A stretch of DNA of 37,293 bases from Micavibrio sp. UBA6145 (GCA_002423205.1 DIUZ01000016.1:1-37293); one strand, 5' to 3'. Positions 16,161-25,073 are shown, counted from the stretch's first letter. Translations and numbers: made by a program. Notes: a model not told the origin generated them from the letters alone.

Positions 16161-19100
16161 CTACGCAGCAAGAGCCGCTAATTCCTGGGCAATGGATTTA
16201 GCGCCCGTCAGGCGCTGGGCCGCGTTGGCATAAGCGCGGGTATAAAAGAGGCGCTGGTCGGGGCGCAGGCGCATCGTGTTGGCCTTTTGCGCGATCAGGG
16301 TGATGACACCCTCCGGGTTGGGCGGTCGGCTGCCACGGAAGGCGACGACGGCACCTTTCGGGCCGGCCTCCAGCGATTCGATGCCGGCCTTTTTGCACAG
16401 CGCCTTGATCTCGGTCAGTTGCAGCAGGTTTTCAACTTCGGGCGGCAGGGTGCCGAAACGGTCGATCAGTTCAGCCGCAAAGGCTTCGACCTCACCCGTG
16501 TCGGCCATGGTGGCAAGGCGGCGATACAGGCTCATACGTACGTTCAGGTCTTGTACGTAGCTTTCAGGAATGAGAACCGAGACGCCGACATTGATCGACG
16601 GCGACCAGCCGAGGTCGAGGGGTGCGGATTCCTGACCCACGCCGGCCTTGGCCATTTCGACGGCTTCTTCCAGCATCTGCTGATACAGCTCAACGCCGAC
16701 TTCGCGGATATGACCGGATTGCTGTTCACCCAACAGATTGCCGGAGCCGCGAATATCCATGTCATGCGATGCAAGCTGGAAACCGGCGCCGAGACTATCG
16801 AGCATGCCAATCACCTCAAGCCGTTTCTGCGCCATGGATGTCAGCGGCAGGGCCGCATTCCATGTCAGATAGGCGAAGGCACGTTGCTTGGAGCGGCCGA
16901 CGCGGCCACGGATCTGGTACAGCTGCGCAAGGCCAAACATATCGGCGTTGTAGACGATGATGGTGTTGGCCGTCGGCACGTCGAGGCCGGATTCAATGAT
17001 GTTGGTGGCCATCAGCACTTCGTACTGGCGCTCATAAAACGCGGTCATGCGCGCCTCGAGTTCGCCGGGGGACAATTGCCCGTGCGCGATGACGATTTTA
17101 ACTTCGGGGACCAGTTCGCGGAGTTTTTCCTCCATGTCCTCGAGGTCCTTGATACGCGGAACGACGAAGAAGGACTGACCGCCGCGGTAATGTTCACGCA
17201 AAATCGCCTCGCGGATGATCAGCGGATCATAGGGCATGACCGATGTCCGCACGGCAAGGCGGTCAACCGGCGGCGTGGTGATGAGCGAGAGATCGCGCAC
17301 GCCAGAGAGCGCCATCTGCAATGTGCGCGGGATGGGTGTTGCGGTCAGGGTCAGGACGTGGACGTCACGGCGCAGGTCTTTGAGTTTTTCCTTCTGCTTC
17401 ACGCCGAAATGCTGTTCTTCATCGACGATCACAAGGCCGAGATTGGAGAATTTGATGCTTTCAGCCAGAAGTCCGTGCGTGCCGATGACGATGTTGACGG
17501 TGCCGTCGGCCAGCCCCTGTTTGACCAGCTTGGAATCCTTGGCATTCACAAAGCGCGACAGCTGCGCAATTTTCAGCGGGAAACCGGCAAAGCGGCGGAT
17601 GAAGTTTTCAGCGTGCTGGCGCGCCAGAAGCGTGGTCGGCACAACCACGGCCACCTGCCCGCCCGACATGGCGGTGACGAAGGCGGCGCGCATCGCGACT
17701 TCGGTTTTGCCGAAACCGACATCGCCGCAGACAAGGCGGTCCATCGGGCGGCCAAGTTGCAGATCCTTGAGTGTTTCGTTGATGGAGCGCAGCTGGTCGT
17801 CGGTTTCGTCATACGGGAAACGCGCGGCGAATTCGTTATAGGGCGTGGACGACACATCAAAGACATCGGCCTTTTTGGTCGCGCGGGCGGCGGCGATGTC
17901 CAGCAATTTACCGGCAAGGGCCAGTAGGTCGCGCTTGATCTTGGCCTTGCGGTTCTGCCACCCAGCGCCGCCCAGCCGGTCGAGCTGGACCGTGCCTTCG
18001 TCATTGCCGAAACGCGAAAGCATTTCAATGTTTTCAACCGGCAGGAACAGGCGGTCGCCACCGTCATAGGTCAGCTTCAGGCAGTCATGTTTCGTGCCGA
18101 GGGCGGAAATGGTTTCCAGCCCTTCGAACCGGCCGATACCGTGATCGACGTGAACGACCAGGTCACCGGGCGACAGCGAAGATACTTCGCGCAGGAAGGC
18201 ATCCGCCTTGCGTTTGCCGCGGCCCTGGCGGGCAAGACGATCACCCAGAATATCCTGCTCCGTGATGACGGCCAGTTTGTCGTTCACAAAACCGTGTTCA
18301 AGCGCGAGCACGACCAGATCGGCGTTTACGCCCGCCTGATCCAGCAGTGTTTTCAGGCGTTCTTTGGAGCCGGTTGAATAGCACGCGATCAGGACCTTTT
18401 TGCCATCAACCTGCAATGCGAGGACATGTCTTGCCACCTCGGCGAACAGATTGGCGTTCGGGATGCTGCGGATATCAAGGAAGTCGCGCCCGCGTTTTGC
18501 AAATGCATTGTCATCGCCAAAGGGCGAGAACGTCACGGCGTCGTCCGGGACCAGTGCATCCCATTCAGCGTCCTGAATGAACATGGTTTCGGGTTTTACC
18601 GGGCGGTAACCGGTCGCGTCGTTTTTGAGCATGCTGACGCGGGCCTGATACAGGTCGGACACCTGCGCCATGCGTTCGGCCCTGGCCTCCGCCGTCTGGT
18701 GATCAAAGCTGATCCATGCGCCGGGTGTGTAATCGAACAGCGTTTCAAGCTGACCGTAGAACAGCGGGAGCCAGTGTTCCATGCCGTTGTAACGGCGGCT
18801 TTCGGAAATGGATTCATAAAGCGGGTCGTTACCGGCCACGCCGAAGACGCTGCGGTAAGCGGTGCGGAAACGTTCAACCGTGGTTTCGGTCAGCAGCACC
18901 TCGGCGACATTGCCGATATCGAGACGGGTGATTTCATCAATCGACAGCTGGCTGTCGGCATCGAAGTTTTTAAGGGAATCGACCTCATCACCGAAAAAAT
19001 CGATACGCACCGGGTTTGGTGTGCCGGCCGGATAAACATCGACAATGCCGCCGCGGACCGCGAATTCACCGCCCTCGCGTACCACGTCGGAGCGGCTATA

Positions 19101-19532
19101 GCCCTGCCCCGCCAGCACGCTGATGAGTTTATTTTGTGAGAGGTTTGCACCCTTTTGAATGGTCAGGCGCTGGCCCGCCACCGCAGACTGAGGGATTACA
19201 CGCTGCGTGATGGCGTTGATGGATGTGAGGACTACTGTTGCGCGTTTGATGTCGCTGTTCTTACGTTCGGCCAGTTTGCCCAATGTGGCCACGCGCGCAC
19301 CAATGACATCGCCCTGCGGCGATACCCGGTCATAGGGCAGACTGTCCCATGCGGGGAACATCAGAACATCGACATCAGGCGCAAAAAACGCCAGCAGTTC
19401 TTTCAGGGTCAGGGCGCGCGCATCGTCGAGCGCGACGTGGACGGCGACAGCACCCTTGCGCTGCGCATCCCATGCGCGATCTTTCAGAACGAATGCGTCC
19501 TGACCTTCGGGAACACCGGTGAGTGTTTTCAT
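16161..19532 (-). CDS. mfd: Transcription-repair coupling factor Mfd
   Basis: This 1123-residue translocase removes RNA polymerase stalled at lesions and recruits UvrA. The N-terminal UvrB-homology region (PAWDSLPYDRVSPQGDVIGA near residue 60) is followed by the RNA-polymerase-interacting domain with DLVVHVDHGIGRFEGLE. The SF2 motor has the Walker A segment CGDVGFGKTEVAMRAAF (about 597-613), DEEQHFGV (about 702), TATPIPRTLQMAL (about 728), ESGLDVPTANTIIVYNAD and RGRVGRSKQRAFAYL (about 870). A TRCF C-terminal domain ends the protein. Full length for Mfd. Its start overlaps the sdhE stop by 4 nt, so it is translationally coupled to sdhE. Confidence 0.98.
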   Translation of the reverse strand: MKTLTGVPEGQDAFVLKDRAWDAQRKGAVAVHVALDDARALTLKELLAFFAPDVDVLMFPAWDSLPYDRVSPQGDVIGARVATLGKLAERKNSDIKRATVVLTSINAITQRVIPQSAVAGQRLTIQKGANLSQNKLISVLAGQGYSRSDVVREGGEFAVRGGIVDVYPAGTPNPVRIDFFGDEVDSLKNFDADSQLSIDEITRLDIGNVAEVLLTETTVERFRTAYRSVFGVAGNDPLYESISESRRYNGMEHWLPLFYGQLETLFDYTPGAWISFDHQTAEARAERMAQVSDLYQARVSMLKNDATGYRPVKPETMFIQDAEWDALVPDDAVTFSPFGDDNAFAKRGRDFLDIRSIPNANLFAEVARHVLALQVDGKKVLIACYSTGSKERLKTLLDQAGVNADLVVLALEHGFVNDKLAVITEQDILGDRLARQGRGKRKADAFLREVSSLSPGDLVVHVDHGIGRFEGLETISALGTKHDCLKLTYDGGDRLFLPVENIEMLSRFGNDEGTVQLDRLGGAGWQNRKAKIKRDLLALAGKLLDIAAARATKKADVFDVSSTPYNEFAARFPYDETDDQLRSINETLKDLQLGRPMDRLVCGDVGFGKTEVAMRAAFVTAMSGGQVAVVVPTTLLARQHAENFIRRFAGFPLKIAQLSRFVNAKDSKLVKQGLADGTVNIVIGTHGLLAESIKFSNLGLVIVDEEQHFGVKQKEKLKDLRRDVHVLTLTATPIPRTLQMALSGVRDLSLITTPPVDRLAVRTSVMPYDPLIIREAILREHYRGGQSFFVVPRIKDLEDMEEKLRELVPEVKIVIAHGQLSPGELEARMTAFYERQYEVLMATNIIESGLDVPTANTIIVYNADMFGLAQLYQIRGRVGRSKQRAFAYLTWNAALPLTSMAQKRLEVIGMLDSLGAGFQLASHDMDIRGSGNLLGEQQSGHIREVGVELYQQMLEEAVEMAKAGVGQESAPLDLGWSPSINVGVSVLIPESYVQDLNVRMSLYRRLATMADTGEVEAFAAELIDRFGTLPPEVENLLQLTEIKALCKKAGIESLEAGPKGAVVAFRGSRPPNPEGVITLIAQKANTMRLRPDQRLFYTRAYANAAQRLTGAKSIAQELAALAA

Positions 19533-19801
19533 GCCGCGAACCGGTGCGCGATGAACAGTTTCATGACGGCGTTGTCGTCTTCGCCCTCAGGTGCGCCACG
19601 GCCGCATTTCCAGTCATACAGGTCCGGGTCCTGACAGGTCAGGAGATGTTCAAATTCGTCGAGCTGGGATTCGGTAAAGCCGGCCATGTAAGCATCGGCA
19701 AAGCTGCCCAGAAGCAGGTCCATTTCCCGCGTGCCACGGTGCCAGGCCCGGAAAATGAGCTTGTTGCGGCGGTCTTTGATGCTGGCGGCTTCGATACCCA
19801 T
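19529..19801 (-). CDS. sdhE: SdhE (SDHAF2-like) FAD assembly factor for succinate dehydrogenase
   Basis: This 90-residue protein of the SdhE/YgfY/SDHAF2 family promotes covalent flavinylation of SdhA. The family signature RGxxE is in FRAWHRGTREMDLLLGSFAD (Arg22, Gly23, Glu26), followed by LDEFEHLLTCQDPDLYDW. It is the first gene of a two-gene unit with mfd and is divergent from recG, 38 bp away. This recG / sdhE / mfd neighbourhood recurs in alphaproteobacteria, although no shared function is known. No strong Shine-Dalgarno is visible before its start. Confidence 0.93.
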   Translation of the reverse strand: MGIEAASIKDRRNKLIFRAWHRGTREMDLLLGSFADAYMAGFTESQLDEFEHLLTCQDPDLYDWKCGRGAPEGEDDNAVMKLFIAHRFAA

Positions 19802-19839
19802 GGCGCATTAAATAAACCGGCTTTATATTCAAATCAACC
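19802..19839. promoter_or_regulatory. Compact divergent intergenic region between sdhE-mfd and recG
   Basis: Only 38 bp separate the two divergent starts. The gap is AT-rich, with TATA-like stretches in both directions, and neither start has a clear Shine-Dalgarno. GGCGCAT (19802-19808) and the recG start ATGCGCC (19840-19846) form a 7-bp inverted repeat at the two ends. Leaders must be very short or transcription must start inside the opposite gene. No specific promoter is called. Confidence 0.35.
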
Positions 19840-21924
19840 ATGCGCCCCTTAATTCTGGACCCTTTGTTCCGTTCTGTGCGCACCCTGACCGGGGTGGGGC
19901 CTAAACACGCCAAATTGTTCGAAAAATTGCTGGGTGGGGAGCGGATTATCGACCTTTTGTGGCATCTGCCCATCGATCTGGTCGACCGGCGGCACTCGCC
20001 CCAGCTCAAAGACGCCAAACCCGGCCAGATCGTGACCACCACGGTCACGGTCAAAAGCTATCAATTACCCAAGCGCCGGGGCATGCCCGCACGGGTGGTG
20101 GTCGATGACGGCACCGCTGTTCTGGACCTTGTCTTTTTCAACGTCTACGGCGACTGGCTGCAGCGCGCCTATCCGCTGAACGCGCAGGTCGTGGTCAGCG
20201 GTAAGGTGGAAGCGTTTAATAACCGCCTTCAAATGGTGCATCCGGACCATGCGGGCAAGCCGGAAGAACTGGCATCGATTGCCAAGGTCGAGCCGATTTA
20301 CCCGATGACGGCGGGGCTCGGCCCCCGGCAGATAGCGAAGGCGGCGGAAGAAGGGCTTAAAGTTTTGCCCGATCTGCCGGAATGGCACGACGAACATCTT
20401 CGCAAGCAAAAGAACTGGCCGACATGGCGCGATGCCATGCGCGCGTTGCACGCGCCGCAATCTGCCGACGATCTGAACCCGCACACGCCCGTACGGGCGC
20501 GTCTTGCGTATGATGAACTTCTGGCACGTAACCTTGCGATGCAGCTGGTGCGCCTGCGTAACAAGAAGCAACGTGGACGATCCTTCGGGCATGACTCCGC
20601 CACACGCACGCGGATGCTTAAATCCCTGCCCTTCAAGCTGACGAATGCACAGGCGGGCGCGATTGCGGAGATTGATGCCGACATGCAGGAACCCCTGCGC
20701 ATGCTGCGGTTGTTACAGGGTGATGTGGGTTCGGGTAAAACCGTGGTCGCGTTTGCCGCGATCATGAATGCGGTGGCCACCGGCGCACAGGGTGCGTTGA
20801 TGGCACCGACCGAGATACTGGCGCGCCAGCATGCCAAGACACTGGCACCGCTGGCCGATGCGATGGGTGTATCCATTGCCGTTCTAACGGGTCGCGACAA
20901 GGGCAAGGTGCGCGACACATTGCAGGCCAAAATCAAATCCGGCGAAGCGCAGATCGTGATTGGCACGCATGCCCTGTTTCAGGATGACGTGGTTTTCAAG
21001 GATCTGGGGCTTGTGGTCATCGATGAACAGCACCGGTTTGGCGTGCACCAGCGGCTTGATCTCTCCGCCAAGGGTATTGCGCCCGATGTGCTGGTCATGA
21101 CGGCCACGCCCATCCCACGCACGCTGACCCTGACGCTTTACGGCGACATGGATGTCAGCCGCCTGCAGGAAAAGCCGCCGGGCCGTAAACCTATTGAGAC
21201 GGTGCTGATTTCCAACGAACGCATTGGCGAGGTTGTGGCGGGTATCAAGCGCAAGATTGCCAAAGGTGCGCGCGCCTACTGGGTTTGCCCGCTGGTGGCT
21301 GAAAACGAGTTGCTGGACCTTGCCGCGGCGGAAGAACGCCATGCGGATCTGCAAAAGCATTTCGGCGACCGCGTCGGTCTTTTACATGGCCAGATGAAGG
21401 CGACTGAAAAAGATAAGGCCATGAAGGCATTTATCGACGGTGACGTCGATGTTCTGGTCGCCACCACCGTGATCGAGGTTGGTGTCGACGTGCCCGCCGC
21501 CAGTATCATGGTCATCGAACATGCCGAACGTTTTGGCCTGGCGCAGTTGCACCAGTTGCGCGGGCGCGTGGGGCGCGGGTCTGACGAATCCGCATGTCTT
21601 TTGCTGTTTTCAAACAAACTGTCCGCCATGGCCAAGCAGCGCCTGATGGTGATGCGCGATACGGAAGACGGTTTCCTGATCGCGGAGAAAGATCTTGAAC
21701 TGCGCGGTGCCGGTGAAGTGCTGGGCACGCGGCAATCGGGATTGCCTGCGTTTCGTGTGGCGAATATCGAGGAACATTCGGATCTGATGGAAACCGCGCA
21801 TGCCGAGGCCAAGCTTCTGGCGGACAAAGACCCGTCTTTGACCGGGCGGCGCGGCGAATCCTTGAAAATACTGCTTTATTTATTCGCGCAGGACGCCGCG
21901 ATCCAGACATTGCGATCCGGCTAA
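19840..21924 (+). CDS. recG: ATP-dependent DNA helicase RecG
   Basis: This 694-residue SF2 helicase regresses stalled forks and processes branched DNA. The N-terminal wedge/OB domain (about 1-180, with LLWHLPIDLVDRRH and VLDLVFFNVYGDWL) precedes the motor with Walker A QGDVGSGKTVVAFAAIM (about 293-309), DEQHRFGVHQRLDL (about 395), TATPIPRTLTLTLYGDMDVS (about 421), TTVIEVGVDVPAASIMVIEH and LRGRVGRGSDESACLLLF. The C-terminal GTRQSGLPAFRVANIEEHSD is typical of RecG. Full length. It stands divergent from sdhE-mfd and is followed 20 bp later by a metallophosphoesterase gene on the same strand. Confidence 0.98.
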   Translation: MRPLILDPLFRSVRTLTGVGPKHAKLFEKLLGGERIIDLLWHLPIDLVDRRHSPQLKDAKPGQIVTTTVTVKSYQLPKRRGMPARVVVDDGTAVLDLVFFNVYGDWLQRAYPLNAQVVVSGKVEAFNNRLQMVHPDHAGKPEELASIAKVEPIYPMTAGLGPRQIAKAAEEGLKVLPDLPEWHDEHLRKQKNWPTWRDAMRALHAPQSADDLNPHTPVRARLAYDELLARNLAMQLVRLRNKKQRGRSFGHDSATRTRMLKSLPFKLTNAQAGAIAEIDADMQEPLRMLRLLQGDVGSGKTVVAFAAIMNAVATGAQGALMAPTEILARQHAKTLAPLADAMGVSIAVLTGRDKGKVRDTLQAKIKSGEAQIVIGTHALFQDDVVFKDLGLVVIDEQHRFGVHQRLDLSAKGIAPDVLVMTATPIPRTLTLTLYGDMDVSRLQEKPPGRKPIETVLISNERIGEVVAGIKRKIAKGARAYWVCPLVAENELLDLAAAEERHADLQKHFGDRVGLLHGQMKATEKDKAMKAFIDGDVDVLVATTVIEVGVDVPAASIMVIEHAERFGLAQLHQLRGRVGRGSDESACLLLFSNKLSAMAKQRLMVMRDTEDGFLIAEKDLELRGAGEVLGTRQSGLPAFRVANIEEHSDLMETAHAEAKLLADKDPSLTGRRGESLKILLYLFAQDAAIQTLRSG

Positions 21925-21944
21925 CCGGCCTTAAATCCTTTATA

Positions 21945-22835
21945 ATGAATATCTTTTTAAACCGCTTTGCGCGCGACCTTGCCGCACGCGCTTTCATGAT
22001 GACCGCCAAGGCCGCGATCAGCCGCAACCAGGCCCTGCACCCGGTTTGCGTGGTGTCCTATACGTTGTCCGTGCCGCAATGGCCGAAGGGGTTCAACGTA
22101 AGCGTGGCGTTGCTATCCGACATCCATATGGGTGTCGGCATGAATGTACGGCGTCTGAATGATGTGGTGCGTGCCATCAACAGTCTTGAATGCGATGTGA
22201 TTGCCGTGCTGGGCGATATGGTGGACGGCACGTATGGCAAAAATCATAATCCGGAACATGACTGGAGCCATGCGCTTGCGCATCTGCGCGCGCCGATTGC
22301 CGTGGCCGGTGTTGCGGGCAACCATGATCATAAGGGTGATATTGAGCGTGTGCGCCATTTGTTTGCGCAGGCAGAGATACCGATGCTGGATAATACGGCA
22401 TTGCCTTTGTCCAAAGATGGGCAGAAATTCTGGCTGGCGGGGCTAGATTCTCAACTTGGTGCGCCGGTGCCGAGTGGCCAATTGCGCAAAGGCCATCATG
22501 ATATTCACAAAACATTGGCCGCGATCACCGACGATGCACCGGCAATATTACTGATGCATGAGCCGGATATTTTCGATGCCTTGCCGGATCGCTTTCCGGT
22601 GGCGTTTGCGGGACATACGCATGGCGGGCAAATTCATCTGCCATGGATCGGACGGCCCATCGTGCGCGCGTTTCCGAAACGTTTTCACAAGGGCCGCGCC
22701 TACGGCCATTTCACCAGCGACGATCACAAACGCCAGATGGTTGTCACATCAGGTGTGGGGTGTTCGGGCATTCCTGTGCGTTTCGGTGTGCCGCCGGAAA
22801 TTGTCCGGGTCGACCTAAAAGGCACAGGATCCTAA
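21945..22835 (+). CDS. Calcineurin-like metallophosphoesterase (YkuE-type)
   Basis: This 296-residue metallophosphoesterase has the dimetal ligands in order: Asp59 and His61 in LLSDIHMG, Asp91 in GDMVDG, Asn126/His127 in AGNHDHKGD, and the late GHTHGGQIHLPWIG (about 223). The N-terminal ~30 residues are basic and moderately hydrophobic, but I do not see a clear signal peptide. Relatives such as B. subtilis YkuE are envelope-associated; the substrate of this one is unknown. The region after the stop is AT-rich and carries the operator-like element of the next locus. Confidence 0.9.
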   Translation: MNIFLNRFARDLAARAFMMTAKAAISRNQALHPVCVVSYTLSVPQWPKGFNVSVALLSDIHMGVGMNVRRLNDVVRAINSLECDVIAVLGDMVDGTYGKNHNPEHDWSHALAHLRAPIAVAGVAGNHDHKGDIERVRHLFAQAEIPMLDNTALPLSKDGQKFWLAGLDSQLGAPVPSGQLRKGHHDIHKTLAAITDDAPAILLMHEPDIFDALPDRFPVAFAGHTHGGQIHLPWIGRPIVRAFPKRFHKGRAYGHFTSDDHKRQMVVTSGVGCSGIPVRFGVPPEIVRVDLKGTGS

Positions 22836-22878
22836 TAAATACAGACACTTATCTTCTCAGCCCGAATCCACTTGCCTA

Positions 22879-22922
22879 GTGTTATGTGATAATATAACAG
22901 ATATACCGTAATAATATAACAC
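22879..22922. promoter_or_regulatory. AT-rich operator-like element with direct and inverted repeats
   Basis: ATAATATAACA occurs twice perfectly (22889-22899 and 22911-22921), with starts 22 bp apart, close to two helical turns. TGTTAT (22880-22885) is inverted to ATAACA in each copy, so the block is bounded by GTGTTAT (22879-22885) and ATAACAC (22916-22922). The block is far more AT-rich than its surroundings. It looks like a cooperative repressor or activator site overlapping a promoter (TTGCCT at 22872-22877, TATAAC at 22893-22898 or 22915-22920) for the plus-strand genes downstream. No regulator gene is adjacent. Confidence 0.5.
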
Positions 22923-22933
22923 TTATATGATCT

Positions 22934-23278
22934 ATGTCTGTCGCTCTCTCTGAACCCGCTTATACCCTTACTGATTTACCGCAGGGTTTCGCGCTTCCCG
23001 CGCCGCCGGATGCGTTTCAGGCATCGCTGGACCGGTTACTGGATCATTTCAGCCAATGCGCGCTGCGTCCGGCGCTGAAACTCGACGGCGATGCGCTTCA
23101 GGTCGGGGTTTTGCTTGGGCAGCATTTTGAAGACATCATCCCGGATCATCTGCGCCATGACGGCGAAGTTATCCTTTCGCATCTTGTTGAATGTTTCTGC
23201 GCGTATTGTGAGGCCGCGCATGTACATTTCTTGAGCCTGCATTTCATTTTCAAGAAAGACCATGTCCATGCCTGTTAA
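22934..23278 (+). CDS. Doubtful small ORF, alternative to the antisense gene
   Basis: This open frame of 114 codons begins 12 bp after the AT-rich operator-like element and overlaps the following 600-residue gene by 17 nt. Position and strand favour it, as the first gene of a plus-strand unit. Against it, no Shine-Dalgarno is visible, the C-terminal half reads unlike a normal protein (Cys/His/Phe-rich, e.g. HVHFLSLHFIFKKDH), and its third-position GC is lower than in the antisense frame. Only one of the two frames is likely to be coding. Confidence 0.3.
   Translation: MSVALSEPAYTLTDLPQGFALPAPPDAFQASLDRLLDHFSQCALRPALKLDGDALQVGVLLGQHFEDIIPDHLRHDGEVILSHLVECFCAYCEAAHVHFLSLHFIFKKDHVHAC
23036..23269 (-). 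CDS. Possible small helical protein encoded antisense
   Basis: This 77-codon frame reads like a natural helical, charged protein: MVFLENEMQAQEMYMRG, then FNKMRKDNFAVMAQMIRDD and FQRRTQRALAEMIQ. Codon third-position GC (about 70 percent by hand count) and purine-first codons are better than in the opposing plus frame. The difficulty is context: its start overlaps the divergent start of the 600-residue gene by 8 nt, so its promoter would have to lie inside that gene, unless that gene starts later (for example ATG at 23334). No family recognised. Confidence 0.42.
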   Translation of the reverse strand: MDMVFLENEMQAQEMYMRGLTIRAETFNKMRKDNFAVMAQMIRDDVFKMLPKQNPDLKRIAVEFQRRTQRALAEMIQ

Positions 23279-25064
23279 CGCGGTTATTGAACTGCATTAC
23301 TGCGCGCAGGCCTTATCGCATAGCCGTGCGGGCATGGACAAAACCGGCGATATGGTTAAACGCGCCGGGTTCCTGCGGTCACGCCAGCATAATTACGGCG
23401 GCGGGCAGATCAACGCATCACAGGATCTGGGCCAGTTGTTTGCGATTGACGATTTTTACTTTCAGAGCGAGATATTCCCCAACCGCGCCCATGACGCAGT
23501 GCGCGCGGAAAACAACAATAACCGCATTGATCTGCAGCTTTTAAAGGCGTTCAGAGCCAATCCCTCCGTCCTTGCGCCGATCATGGCCGAAATTGCCAAA
23601 CTGATGGACCCGGCTGCCCTGCCAGCGCCGGAACGGGCGGCGGTCATCAAAATCCTGCGCGATGTTCTGGATGTTAAACGCGTAAGTGAGGCATCTGCGG
23701 GTGTTTCAAAGCTATCGCCTGTCGCGACATTAATCGCGCGCATGTCACAGGCATTGGTCAAGAACGCGGTAGTCCTGAAAAAACTTCCGGCCATCACAAA
23801 ATTCGCTGCCGCCATTGTGATGACCAGTGCAAAAACAATGGCGCTTCCTGCCGTCATGGCCAGCGCCCGCATCTTTGTTCAGATCGCAGAAGGTATCCGC
23901 GCTGATTTACCGGTGCCTGCGCTGCGTGCCATTCTTCATCCTGCTGTTGCTGCACAATCCCTGAACACTCAGAACGTCGTTAAGCCCGTCGATATCAAGC
24001 TACAGCCAGCGTCGAAGGCTCAGGCTGTCAAAACAGAATCAATACCGGTTGCGGGCAAAGCGACACCGGTTGCGAAGATCATTGTAAAATCAGTCCCTGC
24101 ATTACAGCCCACGCCCAAGCCCGGCATCGCTGCCGCGGTGAAGGCGACATCAAAGCATGTGCCTATTAAAACTGTCGTGGCGCATGCGCCGGCACCACGC
24201 CCCAGTACCGCTCCCGCTCCGCGAACCGTGAATGCACCTCAGGTACAAAACGCTTCGATCAAAGTAGCGCCTGCACCCATACCGCTACCCGCATCTCGGG
24301 TTATACCCGTGGCGAATGCATCACACGCTTTACCCAGCGTCAGCAGAACAGCCGACGGTCCATCAGTTACTGCGAGCGTTACGGTTGCACCCGTGACTAA
24401 CGCATCCAAGGCTGCTGTTCAGGCGCCCTCTGTATTTCCGGCATATGTTCCAGCCAGCACACCGGTAGCCATTGCTGTCTCTGTTCAACCTGTTGCTGTT
24501 ACCGCCGCCGTTATCGCCAAATCCGCACCTAACTTAAAATCGGTCGCCACTACACAGAAAGATACGCAGGTTACTGTCGCCAGACAGGACATCTTAAAAG
24601 CTGATCCTGTGAAGGCTGAACAGCCAAAGCACGAACGGGCAGGCCTGTGCAGCAATTTCTGCGCATGTGCGCAGCATGGTGGTGCCGCGCCTGTCATCCA
24701 GACGCAGGCGGATGTTACCAGGGTGCTGGGGGGCGACGTGGCGAAGCGCGTCAGCGTGGAAGATGCGAAGGCGTTTATCCGTTCGGATGTTCAGGCCGCG
24801 CAGATTATCCAGACACAGAAAATCGAAAGCATTTCAACCGCAGGAGAACACATGAAAGCCGATCTTTTAAAAACCATGGCGAAAATGGAGGCCGCACAGA
24901 AAGACGGCAAACCGTTTCAACATATCCATGGGCGTTTCTGCGGGTGCGCTGCGCATGCCATGCCGGTCACACCGGTGGCGGACTCCATCACCAAGACCAA
25001 AGCCGTCGCCAGCGCGCGTAAGGCCGATACCAAATCCATCAAAACAATGACGTTTGAGCCGTAA
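23262..25064 (+). CDS. Hypothetical Ala/Pro/Val-rich protein with duplicated F-C-x-C-A-x-H motif
   Basis: I do not recognise this 600-residue protein. Residues about 1-230 look folded and partly helical (for example RSRQHNYGGGQINASQDLG and AIDDFYFQSEIFPN). Residues about 230-455 form a long low-complexity linker of Ala, Pro, Val, Lys and Thr. The C-terminal ~145 residues contain two copies of a short Cys/His motif: AGLCSNFCACAQHGG (Cys463, Cys467, Cys469, His472) and HIHGRFCGCAAH (Cys560, Cys562, His565), about 93 residues apart, with a charged helical stretch between. The motif suggests metal or cofactor binding, but no family is implied. ATG 23268 is an alternative start to 23262. The next gene follows 9 nt after the stop with AAGGAA, giving an operon. 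Confidence 0.75.
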   Translation: MSMPVNAVIELHYCAQALSHSRAGMDKTGDMVKRAGFLRSRQHNYGGGQINASQDLGQLFAIDDFYFQSEIFPNRAHDAVRAENNNNRIDLQLLKAFRANPSVLAPIMAEIAKLMDPAALPAPERAAVIKILRDVLDVKRVSEASAGVSKLSPVATLIARMSQALVKNAVVLKKLPAITKFAAAIVMTSAKTMALPAVMASARIFVQIAEGIRADLPVPALRAILHPAVAAQSLNTQNVVKPVDIKLQPASKAQAVKTESIPVAGKATPVAKIIVKSVPALQPTPKPGIAAAVKATSKHVPIKTVVAHAPAPRPSTAPAPRTVNAPQVQNASIKVAPAPIPLPASRVIPVANASHALPSVSRTADGPSVTASVTVAPVTNASKAAVQAPSVFPAYVPASTPVAIAVSVQPVAVTAAVIAKSAPNLKSVATTQKDTQVTVARQDILKADPVKAEQPKHERAGLCSNFCACAQHGGAAPVIQTQADVTRVLGGDVAKRVSVEDAKAFIRSDVQAAQIIQTQKIESISTAGEHMKADLLKTMAKMEAAQKDGKPFQHIHGRFCGCAAHAMPVTPVADSITKTKAVASARKADTKSIKTMTFEP

Positions 25065-25073
25065 GGAAACACC

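Noticed and set aside
16287..17927. 546-codon open frame antisense to mfd
   Set aside because: Lies wholly inside the conserved Mfd motor and carries no recognisable motif.
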